DNA of 36,256 bases. Origin: Acholeplasmatales bacterium DTU067 (GTDB lineage: Bacteria; Bacillota_I; Bacilli_A; ML615J-28; CAG-698). Of this stretch, positions 8,612 to 17,148 are shown one piece after another. The position numbers and the translations under genes were made by a program. How positions within the stretch are numbered: the first letter of the stretch is position 1; each line of letters opens with the position of its first letter. The notes below the pieces were generated by a model. It was not told the origin of the DNA and did no database searches. It worked only from the letters and a program-made list of their open reading frames with translations. The stretch is from assembly GCA_001512995.1 (NCBI GenBank), contig LFRY01000082.1, positions 4,672-40,927 on the forward strand. The letters run 5' to 3'.

Positions 8612-9372
8612 ACATGAATTCATTGAATAACGCAAATATCGAAGCGTAGTTTACAAAAACGAGGGAAAGAATCGCTATCAGAAAACTGAGAAGCGTACCG
8701 ACCAGATACCTTTCCGCAACCCTTCGTTCAGCTAGTTGTTTGAAAAGTGCGATTGTTTTGGCGATGAAAACTAAGGCGATCGCGGTGTACAAACCCATGA
8801 TCCCCAGAGTGAGGATCAGAAGCCTTTCCAGTTTACCGATGAGAACTGCAGTGTCTTCTTCCTCGGCGCTTTTTTCCGAGAACATAACAAAGAAATGCTT
8901 GATGAAAACGGATGCGGGCGACAGGACGACCACATAGGCAAGCAGAATTCTCAGGAAATTATCGACGCTCAGGGGCGCAAGCGCACCGGCAAGCGCTTCA
9001 TAGAGAATTTCTCCCAGTCGGCTGGAATCCGAAGGGCTGATGCTTTCGGTCAGCATGAAGACGGGCAAAACATGGAGCGCTTGGCCAATGACAAAACCTA
9101 CGAAACGTACCTTTCCGGATGGAAATTTCTTTTCAAGAGTGCGTCTTCCCATATTGATCAAACCGTGGCTGACAAAGAAAAGAATCGGGAAAATGATAAT
9201 GATTATTATGTCTCCGATGAGGAGAGTTGCAAGCATCATAGTGGAGGCGTAAATCAGGTCACTATAAAAAAGAAATCTATTGTGCTCCTGCTTCTTTTTT
9301 TTCGAAGGAACGGGGTTGAAAAGCAAAGTCGCCGAGGAAATGGGCAATCAAAAAGATGATGAAAAACGGCAT
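8610..9372 (-). CDS. DUF3307-like multi-pass membrane protein, frame broken at an A8 tract
   Basis: ATG 9372 opens MPFFIIFLIAHFLGDFAFQ, the typical N-terminus of DUF3307 membrane proteins (HxxxDFxxQ), but this frame stops after 31 codons (TAG 9279-9277). The remaining ~240 residues continue in another frame (EHNRFLFYSDLIYASTMM onward) with five to six hydrophobic segments and no start with a good ribosome site. Removing one A from the A8 run (T8 on the plus strand, 9295-9302) joins the two into one protein of about 254 residues (FEKKKQEHNRF). A sequencing indel, a phase-variable tract, transcript slippage or a real mutation would all fit. The gene has its own promoter (9408-9435) and terminator. 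Function of the family is unknown. Confidence 0.75.
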
Positions 9373-9407
9373 GGTATCCTATCCTTTCTAGTTTTAAATA
9401 TAACCCT

Positions 9408-9435
9408 ATTTTACAAAATTTTTATGAACTGTCAA
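9408..9435 (-). promoter_or_regulatory. Promoter of the DUF3307-like gene
   Basis: Minus strand TTGACA (9435-9430), a 16-base spacer, TAAAAT (9413-9408), 36 bases before ATG 9372. AAAGGA lies about 10 bases before the ATG. Confidence 0.75.
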
Positions 9436-9448
9436 CTCGCCCACAATA

Positions 9449-9475
9449 TTAAAAGGATATCCTGAAGATATCCTT
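9449..9475 (-). terminator. Terminator closing the 14-gene locus
   Basis: Perfect 9-base arms AAGGATATC / GATATCCTT with a 5-base loop (9453-9475), overlapping the stop codon of the phosphodiesterase gene. A TTTT run follows on the minus strand. Confidence 0.8.
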
Positions 9476-10934
9476 AATCAAAAATGTCCATCCGCCCGAC
9501 ATTTGCATCCTTTAAAGTGAAGCCCAGCATTTCCGCCATCGCCACGCCGAATTGCGGGACGAGATATTCCTTCTCCTCAAGGCCGATTTTTTTGACCCTG
9601 TAACCCCAAACGATTCCGTAAATATGCCTGGAGCTGTCAAGTATCGTATCGTGCTGTCCGCGCACGGCATAGTTTCCAGAGGGGTTTTCCCTGCCGTGGA
9701 AATGATATCTTTCGCTCGGAATCACCAGCAAATCCACATTCGCGCCCCGCCAATATCCCTGCTGAAGCAATTCCTTCTTGGTCAGCACGGCCTGGACATA
9801 CTCTTCCTTAAGCAATTCCCGCTTGATGCTTTCCAATTCATTTTCCGTCACCGAACTGTCAAGAAAGGTAAGTTGCATCTGCAATCCGACGCCGACGCCG
9901 ACGATGGTTGTTGAAGGGGATGGTTTTTCTCCCGGACCAAGGTATTCGAAAACATAATCCTTGTTGATGCTTTTCAGTTTGTCGCGAAGAGCCGGCCATT
10001 TCGAATGGCTGTATTTACTGAAGAGGGATTCCAAAATACTTGGAGCGCCGAAGGGAGTCATCCCGTGGTCGGTGGTCAGGAAAAAAGTTGTTTTCTCATA
10101 AATGCCACGATCCTTGTATGCCTGGATCAGCTCCGCCAGTTTTTGATCGATGGTTTCCAAGGCAGCCAGGACATTATTTAACCTTCCGTTTTCGGTGCTT
10201 GCTTTTTTATATCCGTACGCGTCTTTTTCATTATGCCCCAACGCATCCAAATCATCGCAATAGATGGTTAAGAAACGCGGAACTTCTTCAAGCCGCATCG
10301 GACTTGTTCCGTTTTGGAAGGAATTGCCCCTGACCAGTTTTATCGCCTGATCAAATCTCGCGGCCGCATCCGCTTCCGTCCCGCTCGGTTCTGTCACATA
10401 GAGACGGGTGGGATCGGTCGGAGAAAAAACGGATTCGGCGGGGAAATGCCGCACGGAGACCGAAGGTATCCCCAATTCGACTGCTTTGTCATACAAGGTT
10501 TCCGCTTTGTTTTCCCTGCCCTGCTGGACGACGATGTTGTTGAGACGGTCGTAATAACGGTAAACATTTTGGGTTTTTCCGGAGGTCGCGCCGGAAATGA
10601 TCATTGCCTGATTGGGATTGGTGATCGACGGCGGCAAATTATACAAGTTTTCAAACATCACGCCTTCCTGAATTAGTTTCCGCAAAGTCTGCACGCCGCC
10701 CCTTTTCACCGCTTCGTCATAATAGTATTTCGCAAACCCGTCCAGATTGATGTAGACGACATAATTGTCGGAATCCCCTGGCTCTCCGGGAACTGACGGG
10801 TCGTCAATGGGATCTTCCGGATCCTCGGTTCCGTTTTCCCCAGGATCGTCGATTGGCTCTTTCGGTTTTTCGGGAACCGTACAGCCGACCAAAAGCAGGA
10901 AAAAGGAAAGTAAACAGATCAAATATTTACGCAT
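9474..10934 (-). CDS. Lipoprotein type I phosphodiesterase/nucleotide pyrophosphatase-like (PDE1)
   Basis: Alkaline-phosphatase-superfamily hydrolase of the phosphodiesterase/NPP type (PF01663-like), predicted to cleave phosphodiester or pyrophosphate bonds outside the cell. 486 residues: signal peptide with lipobox LVGC (Cys18), a Pro/Asp/Glu-rich linker (19-57), then the catalytic domain. The metal and catalytic set is complete: Asp65 (INLDGF), nucleophile Thr105 in SITNPNQ, Asp230 and His234 (DALGH), Asp289-His290 (TTDHGM) and His428 (RGQHDT). GGAGG lies 6 bases before ATG 10934. It is the last gene of the 14-gene run, 92 bases after the LTD lipoprotein, with a hairpin between. It is a full-length paralogue of PDE2 at the other end of the locus. 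Substrate (nucleotides, teichoic or glycan phosphodiesters) cannot be read from sequence. Confidence 0.9.
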   Translation of the reverse strand: MRKYLICLLSFFLLLVGCTVPEKPKEPIDDPGENGTEDPEDPIDDPSVPGEPGDSDNYVVYINLDGFAKYYYDEAVKRGGVQTLRKLIQEGVMFENLYNLPPSITNPNQAMIISGATSGKTQNVYRYYDRLNNIVVQQGRENKAETLYDKAVELGIPSVSVRHFPAESVFSPTDPTRLYVTEPSGTEADAAARFDQAIKLVRGNSFQNGTSPMRLEEVPRFLTIYCDDLDALGHNEKDAYGYKKASTENGRLNNVLAALETIDQKLAELIQAYKDRGIYEKTTFFLTTDHGMTPFGAPSILESLFSKYSHSKWPALRDKLKSINKDYVFEYLGPGEKPSPSTTIVGVGVGLQMQLTFLDSSVTENELESIKRELLKEEYVQAVLTKKELLQQGYWRGANVDLLVIPSERYHFHGRENPSGNYAVRGQHDTILDSSRHIYGIVWGYRVKKIGLEEKEYLVPQFGVAMAEMLGFTLKDANVGRMDIFD

Positions 10935-10969
10935 GAGGCCTCCTTTCCACGGGTGGTTGATACCAAACA

Positions 10970-10994
10970 GCGAAGGGGCCGTTGGCCCCCTCGC
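10970..10994 (-). terminator. GC-rich hairpin between LTD2 and PDE1 (attenuator or processing stem)
   Basis: Arms GCGAaGGGGCC and GGCCCCcTCGC around GTT, one mismatch per arm. No proper T run follows on the minus strand, so full termination is doubtful. It may lower or stabilise expression of PDE1 relative to the upstream genes. Confidence 0.45.
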
Positions 10995-11026
10995 CTTCTC
11001 CTACTGCAAATAAGGGATATTCTTGA

Positions 11027-12799
11027 TTACACCGGAACCGTGAAGTTCGCGGCGATGCCCCTGCCGATGGTGTTGTATCCGTTCCTCAGGTAGGTGGTGG
11101 GATAGGCTTCCGATTCGAAAACAAGGATTTCCGCGCTGTCGTTAATTTCCGGATATTCCGGTCCGACGCCGGAGAGTTTGAAGGTGTTCAGCGCGGCTAT
11201 GACTGGATCGGTGACACCATCATTGGAGAAATAGGCTTCATAATCCGCTCTTGTTCCGGCCAAAGGAATGAAGCGCATCAGGTGCGAATCCGCTTCCGGA
11301 AGCGTGTATTGCAGGCCGCGGTATTCTCCCCATTTCTCGTATTTCATGCTTTCTTCTGCTTCGACGAGTTTGCCGTAGAGCAGGGCAGTGGAAACGGGCG
11401 TCACGATGTCTCTGTACATCTGCAAATATGCGACTGTGTTGGCATTGTAGACATCGAGGGCCGCGCTCTTGTTTGCATAGCCGAGGAGATTGTCCTCCGC
11501 GTCATAATAAGCGATCCTTGCATAGAAGGCGTTGATGCTTTCCCTGCCGCCCTTCACCTGGATCTTGGAGCGGTCAAGGGTTCCATCCGCATAGATCTCT
11601 TCTTCAGGATTGAGAACTCCCACATCGTATTTGTAATAGGCAGCCGTTTCAAAGCCCGGTACGTTTTCGACGAGGATTTGTTTCTCCAAATCGAATTTTT
11701 GGATCTGCAGGCCGCGGTCGTCGACGCTTGAATTGAAGGAAGCGAAACGGTTGGACTCGCCCTTGACCGGCGCCGCTCCGAAGCCTTCGTCATCCCCCGA
11801 GGAGGTTCCGTTCATCAGACAGGGCTGCGGGCGAACCGGGAATACAAGGACATCTTCGCCGAGCCCGTAGACGGCGCGGAATTTATCGATGCTTAAGTTT
11901 TCTTCGCCGTCGCCGAAGAGATGGGCTGCGGCTCCCGAAACTTCCTGCATGATCCTGCCGCTCGAACCGATAAGGAGTTCTCCGTTGACCTGCTCCCAGG
12001 GGTAGGAAGCCACGATCCAAAGAACAGCGGAACTGAGCGCCGGGATCTTGTAGTCCTGATAGATGTAGACGCCGCTTGCCATGCCGATGGGCTCTTCGAA
12101 CAACCCGAACTCCGACAGCAGAGTCGCTTCCTGATTTTTCAGGTTCGCAAAGACAATCCTGTGGTTTTTCAGATTGTATTCTTCGGTGGTGTTGTTAAAG
12201 ATTTCGACATAGCTGTACTCATACATTTCCACTCCGATCTCGGTGATTAAGAGATCCGGAGCTCCCTCGATGACATCGGTGGGCTGTTGGGTGGCGATTT
12301 TCGAGAAGTCGATGTCGGTGATTGTCTTCGTGGGAATCGATGTCGCTTCTTCCGCCGTCAGAACAACTTCGATGTCAAAGGCGGTGGTTCCGTTTTCGGT
12401 GACGATGGTTACCTCATGCTCTCCGAGTTCAAGGTCTAGTTCATGCAAAACATCGCCGAAAATGGTTAATTCGCCGTCTTCAAACTCATAATCAAGGTAT
12501 TCTTCCAAAACCTTGCCCGCAAACAGAACCATTAAATTTTCCGCGCCTTTCAGATCGACTTCTGCCGTCACATTCCCTTGGATTGCCCCAGGAACCCAAT
12601 GATAGACAACGGGCGTAACCGTGGGTGACGGAGTCAGATCCTCGGGCTCGCAAACCTGGCATTCTTCACATTCCGGACATTCTTCACATTCCTGACATTC
12701 TTCGCATTCCGGACATTCTTCGCATTCCGGGCCATCCTGGCAGCCCACCATTGCGAAGACAAAAAGTACACACAACAGTGCTGCAAAGAATCTTTTCAA
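11027..12799 (-). CDS. Lamin-tail-domain lipoprotein with Cys/Glu repeat stalk (LTD2)
   Basis: Surface lipoprotein of about 590 residues, function unknown. In order: signal peptide with lipobox MVGC (Cys20); a stalk with a cysteine every third residue from 26 to 50 (CEE-CPE/CQE units); a Ser/Thr/Pro linker; an Ig-like domain resembling CBM_X2 (about 72-147, LDYEFEDGELTI, LGEHEVTIVTENG); a lamin tail domain (about 181-300, LLITEIGVEMYEYSYVEIFNN, YNLKNHRIVF); and a C-terminal region shared with LTD1. The start is probably TTG 12799, because GGGAGG ends 9 bases before it; the next upstream TTG (12808) touches the ribosome site. It lies 14-23 bases after the RDD gene. Bacterial LTDs are common in secreted nucleases and surface proteins, so a polymer-binding role is plausible but unproved. 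Confidence 0.85.
   Translation of the reverse strand: MKRFFAALLCVLFVFAMVGCQDGPECEECPECEECQECEECPECEECQVCEPEDLTPSPTVTPVVYHWVPGAIQGNVTAEVDLKGAENLMVLFAGKVLEEYLDYEFEDGELTIFGDVLHELDLELGEHEVTIVTENGTTAFDIEVVLTAEEATSIPTKTITDIDFSKIATQQPTDVIEGAPDLLITEIGVEMYEYSYVEIFNNTTEEYNLKNHRIVFANLKNQEATLLSEFGLFEEPIGMASGVYIYQDYKIPALSSAVLWIVASYPWEQVNGELLIGSSGRIMQEVSGAAAHLFGDGEENLSIDKFRAVYGLGEDVLVFPVRPQPCLMNGTSSGDDEGFGAAPVKGESNRFASFNSSVDDRGLQIQKFDLEKQILVENVPGFETAAYYKYDVGVLNPEEEIYADGTLDRSKIQVKGGRESINAFYARIAYYDAEDNLLGYANKSAALDVYNANTVAYLQMYRDIVTPVSTALLYGKLVEAEESMKYEKWGEYRGLQYTLPEADSHLMRFIPLAGTRADYEAYFSNDGVTDPVIAALNTFKLSGVGPEYPEINDSAEILVFESEAYPTTYLRNGYNTIGRGIAANFTVPV
12650..12724 (-). repeat. 18-base tandem repeat encoding the Cys-x-x stalk
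   Basis: About four copies of an 18-base unit (consensus ACATTCTTCACATTCCGG on the plus strand) within the LTD2 gene. Each encodes a hexapeptide with two cysteines (Cys-Glu-Glu-Cys-Pro/Gln-Glu). Copies differ by one or two bases, so the tract is probably length-variable between strains. Confidence 0.85.
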
Positions 12800-12822
12800 A
12801 ATTTTCAACCTCCCTTTAAATA

Positions 12823-13410
12823 TTATTGATCATTGTGTAAGTCGAATTTGATGACCACGGTCCCTGCCAACAAATCATGGAGGGAACGGGAATCCTTGCG
12901 GAACAAAACCAAAAACATGGACACTATGTGGGGCAGGATCAGCATCGTTTCCAATAAGCCCTTGCCGACAAATTCCCTGAAGATCAGGCGGGAAGCTGAG
13001 ATTTCCTCCAAATTGGAGCGGTTGACCGCTCCGATGCCGGCGAACATTTTGCCGACGGTCTGCCCCCTCCCGATCAGGGCCGGAGCGAGGGAAAAATAAG
13101 CTGTCTTGATGAAAATCCAGTAAAGAAAAATCTTCAGGTAGAGTTGCCAGAGCAAATCGCGGAACTGCAGAAACAATTCCAGATCCGTGAAATCGGATTC
13201 GTTCAGGCCGATGCTCTCCACAAAAAGTTCAATTTCCTTAAACAGATGCCGCGTCGCCAGATACCAGATGACAACGACGAACAGCAAATCGACCAGATAA
13301 GCCAGGAAGCGGCGCAACGGGCTTGCCGTCTCAAAGCTCACCCTTTCAATCAGGTCTTCCGTGAAATCAATGACATTGCCGACGATATCCCTAATTTCTT
13401 TTTCTTCCAT
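12823..13410 (-). CDS. RDD-family membrane protein
   Basis: 195 residues with the RDD pattern: SPLRRFLAYLVDLLFVVVIW (about 30-50, Arg in the first helix, Asp at its end), a second helix (about 90-115), GQTVGKMFAGIGAV (about 125-138), a third hydrophobic segment and SRSLHDLLAGTVVI near the end. RDD proteins are integral membrane proteins of mostly unknown role; some act in ion exchange. AGGTGA lies 7 bases before ATG 13410. It is 8 bases after the metallophosphoesterase gene and directly upstream of LTD2, so it belongs to the locus. It could be an accessory for the neighbouring surface proteins, but nothing in the sequence shows this. Confidence 0.88.
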   Translation of the reverse strand: MEEKEIRDIVGNVIDFTEDLIERVSFETASPLRRFLAYLVDLLFVVVIWYLATRHLFKEIELFVESIGLNESDFTDLELFLQFRDLLWQLYLKIFLYWIFIKTAYFSLAPALIGRGQTVGKMFAGIGAVNRSNLEEISASRLIFREFVGKGLLETMLILPHIVSMFLVLFRKDSRSLHDLLAGTVVIKFDLHNDQ

Positions 13411-13418
13411 GGAATCAC

Positions 13419-15749
13419 CTATCCGAAGTAATCAGTCAATATTCCGTACCCTCTTCCCTGCAAATCGAAGGCATAATGGAATTCCAGGGTCTCACGGTAA
13501 TGGTCGCTGTCTTCGCTCAAAAACAAATCAGAATCCCGGTAGTATGGTGAATATAATCCGAAAAGGAGCAGATTGTTTCGAAAATCAAAATCAATCGTCC
13601 TGAAAAATGTCGCTCCGTAGAGATCTTCTTCCTCCTGGAAATTTGTGAGGAGCTGCAGAACCCGGCGGTCGGCAATGCCGTCCCCGTCGTCGTCCAAGTA
13701 GTCAATGAGTTTTGCGGAACCGTTGAGATGGCCGCTGAAAACAAATTTTACATTCCCATACTCCTTGACAAGTTCCGAGAAGACCTTTTCGCCCGTGGGT
13801 GTCCGCGTTCCGTTTGCCCGCAGGTATTCATGGGTAGCCAAAATCACCGTGCAATCAGGATGCGCATCAAGGACCGCTTTTGCCCAAGCGATGTCCTGCG
13901 AGGAAACATGGACGTAGGGGAACGAAGACCCCCAGCCCAGATAAAGAATCAGGAACGGATGCCCGTCGACTGTTAACAGGTCATAGTGGCTCCGGTTGTT
14001 CTGGAAGGATTCGCCGTAATGGGGAAAATCCTTAAAAACGTCCTCCCCCAGATAATCCCAAAAATAATCGTAAACCAATTCGGAATCGAGAGCATTAACC
14101 CCTTTCGGATGGTAGGAAGAGATGGCCCCCACATCGTGGTTCCCGCTGGAGACGCCCAGCGGAAGCCCCGAAGCAAGCAAGGGATCGAGGAAATGCGTTC
14201 TGACATTTTCCCATTCGGAAAGGGTCACACCCCGCTGTTGCTGCACGAAATCACCGGTCATGAGGAAATAACGGAGTTTTTCAGTTTCATGTTCCCAAAG
14301 CAAATATTGAACCATGGCATCAAAAGCCGCCTTGGCTTTCTTCCAAACAGCAGAATCTTTCTCGGAAAGGCTGAGCATTTGCGTGATGTATTGGAAGTCC
14401 GTGCCATGGATCAGCCGATCGCTGAAGGAGATTCCGGAAAAATCGGTAAAGGCGGAAGAGATGCGGACATAAACTGCATCTTCAAAAAGATATTTTTCTT
14501 CCCCCAAATAATCATAAGCCAAGGTGAGCGTTTCTCCGGACGCCCTGGCCGTGGAGACGGTCTCCCAGAGGTTTTCTTCAAAATTATAAAGCTGCATGAA
14601 GGCCGTCCGACCTTCATTGGCCTTTCCCTTCCAAACCAGGGCTGTTTTTTTGCCCCTTTCAACAACAAAACTTATCACTGGAGCTTCAGAAAAAGGCGTC
14701 CTGTCATAGTTTCCGTCCGTTTCCAGAAAAGCCGAGATGTCGGAAAGTTCCGCGCCCAGATCTTCAAGCGTGGCGGATGGGGAAGCCGCGACTCCCGTTT
14801 TATAAACCCTGTAACTTAGCTTCCCTGAAACTTCCGGCTTGCCCGTGAGCGAGAAACTCAAGGTTTTTGTTTTTTCAAACCCGTGTTCGTTTCTGGCTCT
14901 GATTTCCAAATCATGCGTTCCTTCGGACCAGGCATGCCTGGAAAAAGTCAGGTTCGGGGGGATGGGGATTCCGTCCATTTTCACTTCGAACCATTCCGCA
15001 TCCGCCGTGACTTGAAGCTTTTTGGTTTCGGAAATCACCTCGCCGTCATTGATGTTGCAGTCAATGCCGATGTGGGCTTCGTTTTTGATTTTATGAATCC
15101 TGTTTCCGGAAACTATCTCCAATTCTTCCCCTTCAAAATCTTCCAGAACTGCGCCGTATTTTTTGAGCAGTTTCTCATCCACATGAAAGGTGAAACTCAC
15201 GCTTTCCCGAAAATTCGAACGCAGGTCCTGATTCATGCCGTTTTCCCCGAGATTGATCGGTTCGTTGAAATACTCCGCTTCCGGATACTCCTCTGACCAG
15301 AATTCTTTGCCCGCAACTTGGATCCTGACATTTCTGATGCTGAAGGTATTGAGGTTTTCGGACAGGTATCTTCCTGCCTTGAAGGTGATTTCCAGTTTTC
15401 CGGAAACAATGTTCGGCCCGATGAGCGCAATCTCGTTGGAGATAAAGTTTTTATGGCTGTATCTTCCCGCCTTTAGGGGAAGAACCGCGTAGCCGTTAAT
15501 GATGATTTGGTTTTCATAATTGTTGTCCAGGTTTCTGCTCTCAAAGAGGATTTTAACCTGTTCCGAAGTGGTCCGATAAACAGGAACCGTTTTGCCGTTG
15601 ACGGTGATTTCTTCGGTTTCCCTGACGATGATTCCCATTTGCCCATTCCCGTATAGGGCTTGAACGCGCGCGGGTTTGAGAATCAGCCAAAGGCCCGCGC
15701 CGATGATGATGATTACGCAAAGCGCGATTGCCAACAGTTTCTTTTTCAT
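13419..15749 (-). CDS. Membrane-anchored metallophosphoesterase with altered metal ligands
   Basis: 776 residues. An N-terminal anchor helix (about 4-25, no lipobox) is followed by ~400 residues of beta-rich sequence, including an Ig-like stretch (about 255-310), and then a calcineurin-like phosphoesterase domain (about 440-690). Motifs: Asp451 in HGTDFQ, Asp500 in TGDFVQ, Asn537-His538-Asp539 in SGNHDV, His640 in ATHEYL and His674 in SGHLNG. The canonical DxH reads Asp-Phe-Gln and the canonical GHxH reads Gly-His-Leu-Asn, so both histidines that normally bind the first metal are replaced. Most of the protein should be outside the cell. It starts 7 bases after LTD1 without a strong ribosome site, suggesting coupling. 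It could be a single-metal or non-standard phosphodiesterase; substrate unknown. Confidence 0.87.
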   Translation of the reverse strand: MKKKLLAIALCVIIIIGAGLWLILKPARVQALYGNGQMGIIVRETEEITVNGKTVPVYRTTSEQVKILFESRNLDNNYENQIIINGYAVLPLKAGRYSHKNFISNEIALIGPNIVSGKLEITFKAGRYLSENLNTFSIRNVRIQVAGKEFWSEEYPEAEYFNEPINLGENGMNQDLRSNFRESVSFTFHVDEKLLKKYGAVLEDFEGEELEIVSGNRIHKIKNEAHIGIDCNINDGEVISETKKLQVTADAEWFEVKMDGIPIPPNLTFSRHAWSEGTHDLEIRARNEHGFEKTKTLSFSLTGKPEVSGKLSYRVYKTGVAASPSATLEDLGAELSDISAFLETDGNYDRTPFSEAPVISFVVERGKKTALVWKGKANEGRTAFMQLYNFEENLWETVSTARASGETLTLAYDYLGEEKYLFEDAVYVRISSAFTDFSGISFSDRLIHGTDFQYITQMLSLSEKDSAVWKKAKAAFDAMVQYLLWEHETEKLRYFLMTGDFVQQQRGVTLSEWENVRTHFLDPLLASGLPLGVSSGNHDVGAISSYHPKGVNALDSELVYDYFWDYLGEDVFKDFPHYGESFQNNRSHYDLLTVDGHPFLILYLGWGSSFPYVHVSSQDIAWAKAVLDAHPDCTVILATHEYLRANGTRTPTGEKVFSELVKEYGNVKFVFSGHLNGSAKLIDYLDDDGDGIADRRVLQLLTNFQEEEDLYGATFFRTIDFDFRNNLLLFGLYSPYYRDSDLFLSEDSDHYRETLEFHYAFDLQGRGYGILTDYFG

Positions 15750-15756
15750 GGTGCAA

Positions 15757-17148
15757 TCACGGCCTTGTGAGGTTGATCTTCTTTATTTTGTCCGGGGCTG
15801 CGGAGCTCAAACGGCCCTCGCTTTCCACCTCGTCAGCCCTCCAATTGATGAGTTTCAATCCGAGCGCGGGATCCGTCTTCAGTTTTATCGTCTTTTTTAC
15901 AAACCTATACTCAATCACGTCCTCAGTTGAAAAACGCATCAATTCGAACTGATCCCTTTTCATGTACTCTTCATATTTGGAATATTCGCGGAGGGGTAGC
16001 TGCCATTGCATGATCCTTTCGCCGATCCGGGGCGGGCGGAACTGCAAGCCCACGGTGTTGTCCCAACCGAGCACGCCGGGATTGGAAGTCGCTCCGAAGT
16101 CAACATATGTCTGACCGGGCGCCATTCCCGCGGGATTGACGCGACCGCAGAAATTGATACGGACGATCGGATCAAAGTACTTCCAACAGTTCTCATAATA
16201 ATAGGCATCCACGACTTCCCCGCCGTCCCTGATTTCCATGACATTGAAGCATTTCTTTCCGTAAACGGGATCGGGGTTTTCCTGTTTTTCCGCAGGCAGT
16301 TCGGAGTATTTATTCAAAAGGCTGATTTCCGCGCTGCCGCCCTGGTCATTGAATTTTTGGATTTCCAGGGATCTGAGGAGGCTGCTGTTCAAATGCGTGT
16401 ACATCGTTCCCGAGGCGGGAGTGTAAATCGGAAAGAGCTCTTCGGTTCCTCCTTCGGTTCTTCTGCCGACCAAGCCCATGTTCGTGAGCTCATAAACCGG
16501 GATGTCTGAATCGAGATGCCAAAAGGCGCGGAAATCGTCCACTGTTTGTGAGAAAGCACCTTTTTTATCCGTGTCTTTATGGATCAGGACCGCGCTGAAA
16601 GGTTTGTTGTAAGCATTGGAACCGCAGCCGGCAGTCCAAAAATAGGGCTTCAGCCAAATCAGAGCTGTTGAAAGGCTCGGGATGATGAAATCCTCGTCAA
16701 TCAGTCCCATGAAGAGAAAGCCGGTGCACAGAGCTTCGTTCCCGACCTTCACGTCCGGGTTTTCCGCATTTTGCCCCTGCGTGGTGTTGCAGAGGACGAC
16801 GCGGTGCCCTTTCAGGTTATAGTCGGAGAGGGTGTTGTTAAAGACTTTGAGGTATTCGTACGCGGACATGGTTTCGTAATGGTAGTAATGATAGGTGTCA
16901 AGCACAACTTCCAAAATAAGGAGTTCCGGAGCATCCTCAACAACCGCCAGCGCATCCGCATCCTCCAAGAGTTCCGTCGAAGGCAGTTGGATTTCGAGAT
17001 CATAGATTTTCTCTTCCGGTTCCCCGTTGCCGTTTTCGCCGTTATTGTTCTCATCACCGTTCTCGTTACCTCCGTTATTCGGGGTATCGACATTGTTGCA
17101 TCCCGCGAGCAGCAGAATCAATAAGAGCATGAGGAGTAGCTTTTTCAT
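15757..17148 (-). CDS. Lamin-tail-domain lipoprotein (LTD1)
   Basis: 463 residues: signal peptide with lipobox LAGC (Cys17), an Asn/Gly/Glu-rich linker (18-47), then a lamin tail domain (about 73-200, LLILEVVLDTYHYYHYE, YLKVFNNTLSDYNLKGHRVV) and a C-terminal region resembling LTD2 (DDFRAFW, LEIQKF). It lacks the cysteine stalk and Ig-like domain of LTD2, so the two are paralogues with different surface linkers. AAGGAG precedes ATG 17148, and the start overlaps the MocA stop by 4 bases (ATGA). No catalytic motif was recognised; a binding role on the outer face of the membrane is the likeliest reading. Confidence 0.82.
   Translation of the reverse strand: MKKLLLMLLLILLLAGCNNVDTPNNGGNENGDENNNGENGNGEPEEKIYDLEIQLPSTELLEDADALAVVEDAPELLILEVVLDTYHYYHYETMSAYEYLKVFNNTLSDYNLKGHRVVLCNTTQGQNAENPDVKVGNEALCTGFLFMGLIDEDFIIPSLSTALIWLKPYFWTAGCGSNAYNKPFSAVLIHKDTDKKGAFSQTVDDFRAFWHLDSDIPVYELTNMGLVGRRTEGGTEELFPIYTPASGTMYTHLNSSLLRSLEIQKFNDQGGSAEISLLNKYSELPAEKQENPDPVYGKKCFNVMEIRDGGEVVDAYYYENCWKYFDPIVRINFCGRVNPAGMAPGQTYVDFGATSNPGVLGWDNTVGLQFRPPRIGERIMQWQLPLREYSKYEEYMKRDQFELMRFSTEDVIEYRFVKKTIKLKTDPALGLKLINWRADEVESEGRLSSAAPDKIKKINLTRP

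Noticed and set aside
12650-12724. Short regular repeats resembling a CRISPR or satellite array
   Set aside because: The 18-base units are contiguous without spacers and lie in frame inside a lipoprotein gene, so they are coding tandem repeats.
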